A DNA stretch of 64,000 bases from Lentzea atacamensis. Its GTDB lineage: Bacteria; Actinomycetota; Actinomycetes; Mycobacteriales; Pseudonocardiaceae. The stretch covers positions 1,775,005 through 1,839,004 of the forward strand of contig NZ_QLTT01000001.1 of the NCBI RefSeq assembly GCF_003269295.1, read 5' to 3'. The position numbers and the translations under genes were made by a program. Numbering within the stretch: the first letter of the stretch is position 1; each line of letters begins with the position of its first letter. The notes beneath the pieces are model-generated. The model had not been told where the DNA came from. It worked only from the letters and a program-made list of their open reading frames with translations, and ran no database searches. This document shows positions 33,092 through 41,640 of this stretch, one piece after another.

Positions 33092-33193
33092 ATGTACGAG
33101 ACGCCGCAGCTGATCGACCTGGGCACCTTCGAAGCGCAGACGGGCCTGCTCCAGAGGAACGGCAACGACCGGCTGATCTTCAGCAAGAACTGA
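33092..33193 (+). CDS. Lasso peptide precursor (citrulassin-like)
   Basis: 33 residues: leader MYETPQLIDLGTFEAQTG and core LLQRNGNDRLIFSKN. The leader has the lasso recognition motif YxxPxLxxxG (Y2, P5, L7, G11) and the required Thr at position -2 before the core. Cleavage after Gly18 leaves Leu1, whose amine should form the macrolactam with Asp8. The core aligns with citrulassin (LLGLAGNDRLVLSKN), sharing LL, GNDRL and SKN; positions 3-5 are Q-R-N instead of G-L-A. Arg9 is the residue deiminated to citrulline in citrulassin A. ATG is preceded by GAGAGAGG. The cyclase starts 16 bases later. Confidence 0.95.
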   Translation: MYETPQLIDLGTFEAQTGLLQRNGNDRLIFSKN

Positions 33194-33209
33194 CGCGACA
33201 CCACCGCGA

Positions 33210-35039
33210 ATGCCTGATCAGGCCTCGCGGGGTCACGGCGAGTCGCACTTCGTGGTCCTACCCGACCACGAAGCCGCGCTCGCCGTGGCCCGTCGCTTGT
33301 GTGCGCCGGGGTTCCGATCGCTGCAGCACGCGTCGGGACGTCCGTGGCTCGCCGGCCGGTGGCGCGACGACGAGATCGTCGCCGCGGCAGCGGGTGACGC
33401 CCGGCTGGCGGTGATCGGCTGGTGCCCGGTCAGCGTCGCGGAACTGGAACGCGCGGCCGCCGGCCTGCGCGACCTCACCCACCTCGACGAGCTCGCCCGC
33501 AGGCTGCCGGGCAGCTTCCACCTCGTCGCGTCGCTCGGCGGGCGGTGCCGCGTCCAGGGCACGGCGTCCGGGCTGCGGCTGGTGTTCCACCGCCGGATCG
33601 GCGAGGTCGTGGTCGCGGCCGACCGTGCGGACCTGCTGGCCCAGGACTCCCCTGTGGACGAACGGGGCCTGGTCGTGCGACTGCTCTTCCCCACGCCGCA
33701 CCCGTTGCTGGAACGGACGATGTGGCGCGATGTGGAATGTGTACCGCCCGGCAGCGCGTTGCTGGTCGACGGCGGCCGCGCCCGGTTGACCCGGTGGTGG
33801 CGCGACCCGGAACCGGTGCGCGGCATCGCGGAGTCCGTCCCGTTGATCAGGGACGCCCTCGCCACCGCGGTCGACGTCCGCACGCGAGCAGGCGGCACCG
33901 TCGCGTGCGATCTCTCCGGTGGGCTGGACTCCACGTCGATCACGTTCCTCGCGGCCAGGTCGGACGCGCGGATCGTGGCCAGCACCTGGCCCGCGCTGGA
34001 CCCGGTGGACGAGGACGTGGCCTGGGCACGGCGAGCCGCGGCGCACCTGCCGATGGTCGAGCACGTCGTGTGGCCGGCCGAACGCATCCCGCTGGTGTAC
34101 GAGAACCTGCTCGGCATCGACGACCCGATGGACGAGCCCACCATCGGGATGATGGACCGCCAGCGCCTGCTGGAGGACCTGAAAGGCTTGGCGGAGAAGG
34201 GAAGCCGGGTCCGGCTGACCGGCATCGGCGGAGATCACGTCGCCTGGTGCTCCGAAGCGCACTACCACCCGTTGCTGCGCAGGCGGCCGTTGTTCGCGAT
34301 CCGGCAGCTGCGCGCGTTCCGGGCGCTGTTCGACTGGCCGCTGAAGCCGATGATCTCAGCGCTCGCGGACTCCCGCTCGTACGGTGCGTGGCTCGCGGAC
34401 GAGGCTGAGCGACTGCGAGCGCCGCGCGACCCGAACGTCATCGGCACACTCGGCTGGGGCACCGGACCGAGGTTGTTCGACTGGGTGACGCCCGAGGCAC
34501 AGGCGCTCGCCCGCGACACGCTGCTGGACGCCGCCGCGACAGCGGAACCGTTGGGGCGCAACAGAGGCGAGCACGGCGACCTGGAGCCGATCCTGTCCTG
34601 CTCGCGCATCATCCGGCAGTGGGAGCAGATGAGTGCGCGGGCGGGACTGCCGATCCAGTCACCGTTCCTGGACGACCGCGTGATCGAGGCGTGCCTGTCG
34701 GTGCGGCCGGAGGAACGCGTGACGCCGTGGCGCTACAAGCCCGTGCTCACCGAGGCGATGCGCGGGATCGTGCCGGACGAGTGCCTGGCGCGGACGAACA
34801 AGGCGCAGGCGGCGCTGGAGGCCTCGGCCGGCCTGCGCAGGCACCGCGGTGACCTGCTGGAGCTGTGGGAGAGCTCGAAGCTCGCCGACCTGGGCCTGGT
34901 CGACCGCCGCAGGCTGACCGAGCTCGCGTTGCGGCCGGACACGCCAGAGCTCCGCACCGGGATCTTGTACTCGACGATCGGCTGCGAGGTGTGGTTGCGC
35001 AGCCTGGACAAGGGAGCAGAACATGCGGTTGCGGGCTGA
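33210..35039 (+). CDS. Lasso cyclase (protein C, asparagine-synthetase homologue)
   Basis: 609 residues. An inactive glutaminase-like N-terminal domain (no Cys2) is followed by the ATP-pyrophosphatase domain with PP-loop S236-GGLDS (ACDLSGGLDSTSITF). It adenylates the Asp8 side chain of the core and closes the isopeptide ring with the new N-terminus. Length is normal for family members (550-620). ATG at 33210. The 3' end overlaps the B1 gene by 17 bases. Confidence 0.95.
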   Translation: MPDQASRGHGESHFVVLPDHEAALAVARRLCAPGFRSLQHASGRPWLAGRWRDDEIVAAAAGDARLAVIGWCPVSVAELERAAAGLRDLTHLDELARRLPGSFHLVASLGGRCRVQGTASGLRLVFHRRIGEVVVAADRADLLAQDSPVDERGLVVRLLFPTPHPLLERTMWRDVECVPPGSALLVDGGRARLTRWWRDPEPVRGIAESVPLIRDALATAVDVRTRAGGTVACDLSGGLDSTSITFLAARSDARIVASTWPALDPVDEDVAWARRAAAHLPMVEHVVWPAERIPLVYENLLGIDDPMDEPTIGMMDRQRLLEDLKGLAEKGSRVRLTGIGGDHVAWCSEAHYHPLLRRRPLFAIRQLRAFRALFDWPLKPMISALADSRSYGAWLADEAERLRAPRDPNVIGTLGWGTGPRLFDWVTPEAQALARDTLLDAAATAEPLGRNRGEHGDLEPILSCSRIIRQWEQMSARAGLPIQSPFLDDRVIEACLSVRPEERVTPWRYKPVLTEAMRGIVPDECLARTNKAQAALEASAGLRRHRGDLLELWESSKLADLGLVDRRRLTELALRPDTPELRTGILYSTIGCEVWLRSLDKGAEHAVAG

Positions 35040-35274
35040 CGTTTCCGTGGCGGACACCGACTACGGCCAGGTGCTGCTCGACGAGCGCAGCGGCCGGTAC
35101 TGGCAGCTCAACCCGACCGGCGTGGCCGTGGTGCGGGCGTTGCTCGAGGGGGCCGACGAGAACGCGGCCGTCGCGGCGCTCACCTCCGCGTACGAGGTGG
35201 ACGAGGCACGGGCGCGGCAGGACGTGTCGGCCCTGGTGGCGGGGCTGCGGACCGCGGGCCTGGTGACGACGTGA
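35023..35274 (+). CDS. Lasso B1 protein (PqqD-like RRE)
   Basis: 83 residues. RiPP recognition element of PqqD fold (VLLDERSGRYWQLNPTGVAVVRALLEG). It binds the YxxPxLxxxG motif of the leader and hands the precursor to the B2 protease and the cyclase. The split B1/B2 arrangement is the usual actinobacterial form. It overlaps the cyclase by 17 bases and B2 by four (GTGA). Confidence 0.95.
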   Translation: MRLRADVSVADTDYGQVLLDERSGRYWQLNPTGVAVVRALLEGADENAAVAALTSAYEVDEARARQDVSALVAGLRTAGLVTT

Positions 35275-35681
35275 CCACACCCTCGTCACTCAGCCGCCCC
35301 ACCGGCGTCCCGCTCCGCCGCCGCATCGCGGCCCGCCTGGCGGTCACGGCCGCCACCCCGCTGGCCCACCTCAAGCCGCGCACCCTGCGCCGGATCCTGA
35401 GCCTCCTCCGCCGAGGCGCCAAACCCGCCCCCTACGACACCGCCAAAGCGGCACGGGACGCCGTGCTGGCGGTGAGCCTGCGGTGCCTCGGCCCGCAGGG
35501 TTGCCTGCCGAGGTCCGTCGCCGTGGCACTGCTGTGCCGGATGTCGGGCACGTGGCCGACGTGGTGTGCCGGCGTGCGCGTGATGCCGCCGTTCGGGGCG
35601 CACGCCTGGGTCGAGGCGGACGGCGTGCCCGTCGACGAGAACCTGCCCGCTCAGTACTTCCGTCCCCTGATGACGGTATGA
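35271..35681 (+). CDS. Lasso leader peptidase B2 (transglutaminase-like)
   Basis: 136 residues. Cysteine protease of transglutaminase-like fold with Cys78 (GPQGCLPRSVAVALL) and His111 (PFGAHAWVEADG); Asp117 or Asp122 completes the triad. It cuts the leader after the TG dipeptide, exposing Leu1. GTG start overlaps the B1 stop, and its own stop overlaps the transporter ATG (ATGA), so all four enzymes are translationally coupled. Confidence 0.95.
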   Translation: MTTPSSLSRPTGVPLRRRIAARLAVTAATPLAHLKPRTLRRILSLLRRGAKPAPYDTAKAARDAVLAVSLRCLGPQGCLPRSVAVALLCRMSGTWPTWCAGVRVMPPFGAHAWVEADGVPVDENLPAQYFRPLMTV

Positions 35682-37414
35682 GGACGCTCGACCTGCTGCG
35701 GCTGGCCTCCGGGCACGGGCGCGGTCTCGCACTGGCCGTGACGGCGACGCTGGTCGCGGCCGGACTCGGACTGCTCCAGCCCCAGTTGCTGCGTGCCGCC
35801 GTCGACTCGGCCACGTCGGTGCCGTGGCAGCTGCTCGCGGCGATGGCCGTGTTGTTCCTCGCGCAGGCGTGTGTCGACGGTGCGGGGCTGTACCTGTTGG
35901 AACGCACCGGGGAACGTGTCGTGCTCGGGGTGCGGCGCAGGCTGGTGGCCCGGTTGTTGCGGCTGCGGATGAAGGCGTTCGACGAGCACCGGGTGGGCGA
36001 CCTGATGTCGCGGGTCAGCGTCGACACGACGGTGTTGCGCGAGGTCGTCTCCACCGCGTCGGTCCAGCTGATCACCGGCACGCTCACGGGCGTCGGCACC
36101 GTGGTGCTGATGGTGCTGATCGACCCGGTGTTGTTCCTGTGGGTGGGCACGACCGTCGTGGTCGCCGCCGTGGTCGTCTACTCGCTGGTCGGCAGGCTTC
36201 GTGCCGCCGGTGAGCAGATGCAACGCGGCGTCGGTGACATGACCGCGGAACTGGAGCGCGCGCTCGGGGCGTTGCGCACCGTGCGCGCGTGCCGGGCGGA
36301 GGAACGCGAAGAGGAGCTGATCGGGCGACGTGCCGAGCAGGCGTGCGCGGCCGGGGTGCGGGCCGCGCGGATCACGTCGGTGATGAGCCCCGCCGTCGAA
36401 CTGGCGATGCGCGGGTCGCTGCTCGTGGTGCTGCTCGTCGGCGGCACGCGGGTCGCGAGGGACGCGGCGTCGGTCGGCGACCTGATGGCGTTCCTGCTCT
36501 ACGCGACCTACCTGATCATCCCCTTCACCTCGGTGCTGCAGGGCATCGGGCTGCTGCAGAAGGGCATGGGCGCGCTCGGCAGGGTCGCCGAGGTGCAGGA
36601 GCTGCCGGTCGAGGGCACCGCGGGCGGCGTGGTGCCCGAGTGTGCGGGGATCAGGCTGGAGTTCCGCGACGTCTGGTTCCGCTACCGGGACCGCCCGGTG
36701 CTGCGCGGTGTCTCGTTCACCGTCGAGCCGCGGTCGCACGTCGCGCTGGTCGGGCTGTCCGGTGCCGGCAAGTCGACCCTGTTTTCGCTGATCGAGCGGT
36801 TCTACGAACCCGATTCCGGAGCTCTGCTCGCAAACGGGATCGACATTCGGAACTTTTCCCGTGACCAATGGCGTGCACGAATTGCGCTGGTCGATCAGGA
36901 CTCGACAGTTCTCAACGGCACACTCCGTGACAATCTCAGTTACGCAGCGCCGCATTCGTCCGATCACGATCTTCACGAAGTACTGGAACTCGCGAATCTC
37001 ACCGAACTCGTCGAGCGGCTTCCGGACGGACTGGACACACCATTGGGTGAACGCGGACGAGCGTTGTCCGGCGGGGAACGTCAGCGCATCGCACTGGCCA
37101 GGGCTCTGCTGACCCAGCCTGACCTGCTCCTTCTCGACGAGCCCACCGCCCATCTCGACCCGGTGAACGAACGGGCGCTGCACCGCGCGATTCACCAGGC
37201 CGCACAGGAGTGCGCATTGCTGGTGATCGCACACCGGCTGTCGACAATTCGCGAAGCCAACCGGATCGTGGTATTGCGCGCAGGCGAAGTCATTGCCCAG
37301 GGCACGCACGACGAGTTGCTCGGGATCAACGGTTTCTACAGCGGGCTGGCGGGGGGCAGATTCGTTGACAATTCTAAGTTGTTCGAGACCGAAATATCCC
37401 CTGGATGGAGGTAG
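35678..37414 (+). CDS. Lasso peptide ABC exporter (protein D)
   Basis: 578-residue half-transporter: six transmembrane segments in residues 15-300, then an ATPase with Walker A G359LSGAGKST, signature LSGGERQRIALA, Walker B LLLLDEPTAHLD and H-loop IAHRLSTI. It exports the mature lasso peptide and normally gives self-immunity. Codon use changes inside the gene: up to about 36780 third positions are almost all G/C, after it (att, gat, gca, cat, ctt, gaa) A/T endings become frequent to the end. The change falls at Walker A, suggesting a recombinant gene. Confidence 0.93.
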   Translation: MRTLDLLRLASGHGRGLALAVTATLVAAGLGLLQPQLLRAAVDSATSVPWQLLAAMAVLFLAQACVDGAGLYLLERTGERVVLGVRRRLVARLLRLRMKAFDEHRVGDLMSRVSVDTTVLREVVSTASVQLITGTLTGVGTVVLMVLIDPVLFLWVGTTVVVAAVVVYSLVGRLRAAGEQMQRGVGDMTAELERALGALRTVRACRAEEREEELIGRRAEQACAAGVRAARITSVMSPAVELAMRGSLLVVLLVGGTRVARDAASVGDLMAFLLYATYLIIPFTSVLQGIGLLQKGMGALGRVAEVQELPVEGTAGGVVPECAGIRLEFRDVWFRYRDRPVLRGVSFTVEPRSHVALVGLSGAGKSTLFSLIERFYEPDSGALLANGIDIRNFSRDQWRARIALVDQDSTVLNGTLRDNLSYAAPHSSDHDLHEVLELANLTELVERLPDGLDTPLGERGRALSGGERQRIALARALLTQPDLLLLDEPTAHLDPVNERALHRAIHQAAQECALLVIAHRLSTIREANRIVVLRAGEVIAQGTHDELLGINGFYSGLAGGRFVDNSKLFETEISPGWR

Positions 37415-37477
37415 GACGTTCGACGCCGTCGATGCGAACATGACTGAGCCGTCAGCATTCGAAAGGAAGGCGAAGTC

Positions 37478-38113
37478 GTGTTGCAGCGATCTCCATCAGG
37501 CCGCACCGAATTCGTCGAGGTCCTTCACGACCGCTCTTCGGTGATGCGCACGCTCGACCACCTCGTGACCAGGTCCGCGGCGGTCAGAGCGGTGCTGTCG
37601 AGCCGCGGCGGCATCGACAGCGCCCTGCTCGGCCTCATGAGCAACGCCGCCGACCGAGGCCGCCTGCTGCTCGACCCACCGCTCGCCAGGCACACCGAGA
37701 CGATCGGGCGCGTGGCACGGCACCACGTGGACATCCGGGTGCACACCCAGCCGGCGCGTCACATGCTGGTCTTCGACGACAGGGCCGCCGTCCTGCCGCT
37801 CGACGCGAGCGACCTCAACACCGGCGCCGTGCTGCTGCGCTGCCCGCTCTCCACTCCGTACGGCCAGCTGTTCGAGCTGATGTGGTCGGATGCGGAGACT
37901 CTCTCCGAGAACGCTCCGCCGCCCGACGGCCTGACCAGCCGTGAAGCCGAAGTCATCGGACTTCTGCTGAACGGGGCGACAGATCACCAGGTCGCCGCCC
38001 GACTCGGCATGAGCAGCCGCACTGTGCGCGCAGTGGTAGCCCATCTGCAACAGCGCTTCGGGACACGATCACGCATGGCGCTCGGCTTCCAGATCGCCAG
38101 ATCGACGAATTAG
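37478..38113 (+). CDS. LuxR-type HTH regulator behind the lasso cluster
   Basis: 211 residues. Residues 1-145 form an unassigned alpha/beta domain resembling the C-terminal sensor part of TrmB-like or actinobacterial LuxR proteins (HTQPARHMLVFDDRAAVLPL). The LuxR/GerE HTH lies at 150-205 (LTSREAEVIGLLLNGATDHQ, VAARLGMSSRTVRAVVAHLQ). GTG at 37478 follows GAAAGGAAGG. It is 63 bp behind the exporter in the same direction, so it may be part of the cluster and control it. Confidence 0.85.
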   Translation: MLQRSPSGRTEFVEVLHDRSSVMRTLDHLVTRSAAVRAVLSSRGGIDSALLGLMSNAADRGRLLLDPPLARHTETIGRVARHHVDIRVHTQPARHMLVFDDRAAVLPLDASDLNTGAVLLRCPLSTPYGQLFELMWSDAETLSENAPPPDGLTSREAEVIGLLLNGATDHQVAARLGMSSRTVRAVVAHLQQRFGTRSRMALGFQIARSTN

Positions 38114-38187
38114 GTCTAGACATCGGAGTTCTGACCAAGTTAGGTCGTGGGTGCCGCCGCCTCGGCACGCCCCTTGGAGGGAACACC

Positions 38188-39342
38188 ATGACCACGTCCA
38201 GGCGCGACTTCGTCAGACTCGGCGGCGCCGCACTAGCCGGTGGCGTCGCTCTGGGAACCGGTACGGCGTCGGCGAAAGAGCGCATCGACTGGTCGGTCGA
38301 GGTCGTCGAGTCGACCATGCGGCAGTTCACGCCGGAGACGCTCGGCGGCTGGGGCTACACGCGCGGGCTCTACCTCTGGGGGCAGTGGCTCGTCTTCCAG
38401 CGCACGAAGAACAAGAAGTACTTCGACTACGTCAAGGCGTGGGTGGACCGCTTCGTCGGTCCGGACGGGAAGTTCAACCGGACGTTCACCCACCTCGACT
38501 CGATGCGCGCGGGCCAGCTGTTGCCGTTGCTCTACAACGCGACCGGGGACGTGCGGTACCGCGTCGCCTCGACGCAGATCCGCGAGCGTCTGAACACCTA
38601 CTCGCGCACCAAGGAAGGCGGCTTCTGGCACGCCGAGGGCGGCACGCGCGACTGGCAGAACTGGTCGGACGGCGTCTACATGGTCGTGCCGTTCATCATG
38701 CGGCACGGGTACACGTTCGGGGAGAAGGACTGGGCGACCGCCGAGGCGTTGCGGCAGCTCCTCGTCTACGCGAAGAACCTGCAGCACAAGGACGGTCTCT
38801 TCCACCACGCGTACGACGAGTCGCGCACGGCCTCGTGGGCGAATCCGGCGACGGGCGTGTCGCCGGAGTTCTGGGGCAGGGCGATGGGCTGGTACGCGAT
38901 CACGTGCTGCGACGTGCTGGAGGACCTGCCGCGCACCCACCCCGACCGGCCGAAGCTGATCTCGATCCTCGGCAGGCTGATCGCGGCACTCGCACGCCAC
39001 CAGGACCCGAAGTCCGGGCGCTGGTTCCAGGTCGTGGACAAGGGCTCGAACCCGCGGAACTGGACCGAGACCTCGTGCTCGTCGATGTACTCGATGGCGA
39101 TCTCACGTGCCGTCGAGCGCGGATATGTGTCGCGCAGGTACGAGGTCGTGGCGCAGCGCGGCTATCGCGGGGTGCTGGAACGCGTGTCGATCAACGCACA
39201 GGGCTCCACCGAGATCTCCGAGATCTGCATCGGCACGAACGTCGGTGACCTGCCGTTCTACCTCGCCCGGCCGAGAGCCGTGAACGACCTGCACGGCATC
39301 GGGGCGTTCCTCATCATGAGCGAGCAGTTCCAAAGGAGGTAG
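38188..39342 (+). CDS. Secreted GH105/GH88-like unsaturated uronyl hydrolase
   Basis: 384 residues. Twin-arginine signal TSRRDFVRLGGAALAGGVAL ending TASA, so exported folded. The rest is an (alpha/alpha)6 barrel of the YteR/rhamnogalacturonyl-hydrolase type: GWGYTRGLYLWGQW, WNWSDGVYMVVPF-like WQNWSDGVYM, GVSPEFWGRAMGWYAI, and a C-terminal CIGTNVGD. These enzymes remove terminal unsaturated galacturonate from pectin fragments. ATG preceded by GGAGGG. Next gene starts 10 bp on. Confidence 0.88.
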   Translation: MTTSRRDFVRLGGAALAGGVALGTGTASAKERIDWSVEVVESTMRQFTPETLGGWGYTRGLYLWGQWLVFQRTKNKKYFDYVKAWVDRFVGPDGKFNRTFTHLDSMRAGQLLPLLYNATGDVRYRVASTQIRERLNTYSRTKEGGFWHAEGGTRDWQNWSDGVYMVVPFIMRHGYTFGEKDWATAEALRQLLVYAKNLQHKDGLFHHAYDESRTASWANPATGVSPEFWGRAMGWYAITCCDVLEDLPRTHPDRPKLISILGRLIAALARHQDPKSGRWFQVVDKGSNPRNWTETSCSSMYSMAISRAVERGYVSRRYEVVAQRGYRGVLERVSINAQGSTEISEICIGTNVGDLPFYLARPRAVNDLHGIGAFLIMSEQFQRR

Positions 39343-39352
39343 GTTCGGAGGC

Positions 39353-39928
39353 ATGCGCGTGGCCGGCCTCCTGCTAGCTGCGGGGGCCGGCCGCCGGTTC
39401 GGCTCCCCCAAAGCTCTTGTCTCGTTGCACGGCAAGCTTTTTGTCGACTCGGCGGCTGAGCTGTTACGCGCTGCCGGGTGCGAGCCGGTCGTCGTCGTCC
39501 TCGGCGCCATGGCGGACGAGGTGCGGGCAAAGGCCTCTTTGGACGGCGTGACCGTCGTCGACAACCCGGACTGGGAGTCCGGCATGGGCTCGTCGCTGCG
39601 AACGGGCCTGCACGCGGCCGGCATCGTCGACGCCGTTGTGGTGCTTCCCGTGGACACACCCGGCGTCACCGTCGCCGCCCTGCACCGCCTGATGGAACTC
39701 GCCGAGCCGAAAGCGTTGGCACGCGCGGTCTACGACGGCAAGGTCGGACACCCGGTCCTGATCGGCTCCGACCACTTCGCGGGCGTGATGGCGTCGGCAG
39801 CGGGCGACCAGGGCGCGCGGGACTACCTCAAAGCCAACACCGTCCGCCACGTCGAATGCGCTGACGTGGCGGACGGTGCTGACGTTGATCGACCGGAAGA
39901 CCTCAGGCCACGTAACGGCGAAGCTTGA
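39353..39928 (+). CDS. MocA-like nucleotidyltransferase (NTP_transf_3)
   Basis: 191 residues. MobA/MocA fold: LLLAAGAGRRFGSPKAL (NTP and Mg binding), PVDTPGVTVAALHRL (metal Asp) and GHPVLIG. Molybdenum-cofactor cytidylyltransferases look like this, but no molybdoenzyme is nearby, so the substrate is open. It begins 10 bp after the GH105 gene, so probably co-transcribed. Its 3' end overlaps the C39-like gene by 26 bases. Confidence 0.85.
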   Translation: MRVAGLLLAAGAGRRFGSPKALVSLHGKLFVDSAAELLRAAGCEPVVVVLGAMADEVRAKASLDGVTVVDNPDWESGMGSSLRTGLHAAGIVDAVVVLPVDTPGVTVAALHRLMELAEPKALARAVYDGKVGHPVLIGSDHFAGVMASAAGDQGARDYLKANTVRHVECADVADGADVDRPEDLRPRNGEA

Positions 39929-40511
39929 TGCCCGACGACACGTTGGACGCGCTCAGCCAGTGGAGCCGGCCGCCCGCGTAGGCCGGATCGGCCACGGCGA
40001 ACTCGTTGCCACCGGCGCGGTAGCCGACGACCGTGGCGTAGTGGCCGCCGGAGTAGTTGCGGCCGTTCAGGCGGATCACGTTGATCACGACGGCGTGGCC
40101 GCGGCTGGCGTTGTAGACGACGTCGGCCTTGAGCTTCTGCAGCAGCTGCGCGTCGGTCGACCACTGCTTGACCTGGTAGTAAGTGGAGCCGGTGTAGTGG
40201 TCGAGGGCGCTCTCGAGGTTCTTGATGTTCGGCAGGCCGTTGGTCGTGACCTTCATGTACGAGGCCAGAGTGGACTGTTCGACCTCCTTGCACCGCGCGG
40301 TCAGCGCGATGCGGGCGGCGGCAGCGGAACACCAGTAGCCGGTCTTCTGCACCTGGAACTCGTGCGGCAGAACACCTTCACCCTGGATGCCGAGCTCTGC
40401 GGCGGCCGGGATGACGGTCTCGCCCGGCGCGGCCAGCGCGACCGGCGCGGTGAAGATGGTCATCGCCACGCCGACGGCGGCGACAGCCCCGGTGATCCTC
40501 GCAAGCTTCAT
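39903..40511 (-). CDS. Secreted C39-like (papain-fold) cysteine peptidase family protein
   Basis: 202 residues with a signal peptide (MKLARITGAVAAVGVAMTIF, cleaved after ALA). The mature domain has the C39-like Cys in VQKTGYWCSAAAARIAL, the His in SGGHYATVVGY, and Asp in FAVADPAYAGG. The spacing fits peptidase C39-like bacterial proteins that are often extracellular. ATG at 40511 behind GGGGGGAACGAG. Divergent from the regulator at 40676. Confidence 0.85.
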   Translation of the reverse strand: MKLARITGAVAAVGVAMTIFTAPVALAAPGETVIPAAAELGIQGEGVLPHEFQVQKTGYWCSAAAARIALTARCKEVEQSTLASYMKVTTNGLPNIKNLESALDHYTGSTYYQVKQWSTDAQLLQKLKADVVYNASRGHAVVINVIRLNGRNYSGGHYATVVGYRAGGNEFAVADPAYAGGRLHWLSASNVSSGIKLRRYVA

Positions 40512-40675
40512 CTCTCGTTCCCCCCAGTGGTGGCGCCGAACCCCTGGCGCGGCGCTCGGCGAAAGCTTGCTGGCAGCCCGCGAACACTCGCCACCAGATT
40601 CGGCCAAGTCCGAAAAAGCCAGGTAGAAGCACTCAGCCGGTACAAGCCCTGCGGCGCTGTGCCACTCTGCTTGCC

Positions 40676-41640
40676 GTGTTGCGTGTCCACTTCCCGGCGG
40701 AGGACCTGGCGAGGGTGCGCGTCGCCCCTGGTCCCGACCCGATGTGGGAGATCCTGCTGAGCCTGCACGTGCTGCGGCAGCGTTCGGCGACCCCGGTGTT
40801 CGGCACGTGGCGCGCGAACGTGCGATCGACCCTGCCCGACGACGCGCGCTGGCTCATGCAGCTGGCGCCGCCCGTCGGCTACTCCCCGACTTCCTGACGC
40901 CCACCGCGGGCTCCTGCGCACTCGACGCGGGCATCGACGCCGTCCTGGCGACGCCCGTGGAGTCGTTGCGCGCCGACCTCGCGCAACTGGGCCGCCGGCA
41001 ACGACTCGACCCGCGCACCAACCTGCTGGCCAGCGGCGACGTGGCCACTTTGGGCTCACTCGGCGAGGCGTTGCGCGCCTACCACCGCCACGCGCTGGCC
41101 CCGATCTGGGACGAGATCCGCGCCGTCGTCGACGCGGACCGCGCGGTGCGGGCGAGGTCCTTTCTGGACGGTGACTGCGAGGGCATGCTCTCGGCCATCT
41201 CGTGGTCCCCGCCCGTACTGTCGATCGAGTCCCGCTTCCCGCAGCGCGACGTCCACCTGCACGGCCAAGGCCTCGTACTGGTCCCGTCCCACTTCTGCTG
41301 GGAACGCCCGATCATGCTCCGCGACCAGCGCCACCCGCCGGTCCTCGTCTACCCGATCGCCCGCGACCTCCACATCACGACCAACGGCAAACGCTCACTG
41401 GAGGCGCTCCTGGGCCGCACCCGCGCGGCGGCGCTGGGGGTCATCGCCGGCGGCTGCACGACCACAGAGCTCGCCCGCCGCCTGGGCCTCTCCGCCGCGT
41501 CGGCCAGCGCCCACGCCTCGGTCCTGCGCGACGCGGGCCTGGCCGTGGCCCAGCGGCACCGCAACTCCGTCCTGCACACGGCCTCAGCGCTGGGCGTGGA
41601 ACTCCTCGCCCAGCGCCGCCGCTCCCCACCCGGTCGGATC
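40676..41640 (+). pseudogene. ArsR-like winged-helix regulator split by a frameshift
   Basis: The first frame (40676-40887) encodes MLRVHFPAEDLARVRVAPGP... and WLMQLAPPVGYSP, then would stop. The continuation DFLTPTAGSCALDAGIDAVL is one frame over, from 40888. The join falls in the run CCCC (40884-40887), where one extra C restores YSPDFLTP. The second half contains the winged helix near its end (GVIAGGCTTTELARRLGLSA, ASASAHASVLRDAGLAVAQR). The downstream frame has no stop until well inside the antisense phosphotransferase gene, so the true C-terminus is unclear. Either a decayed gene or a single-base sequencing error. Confidence 0.8.
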
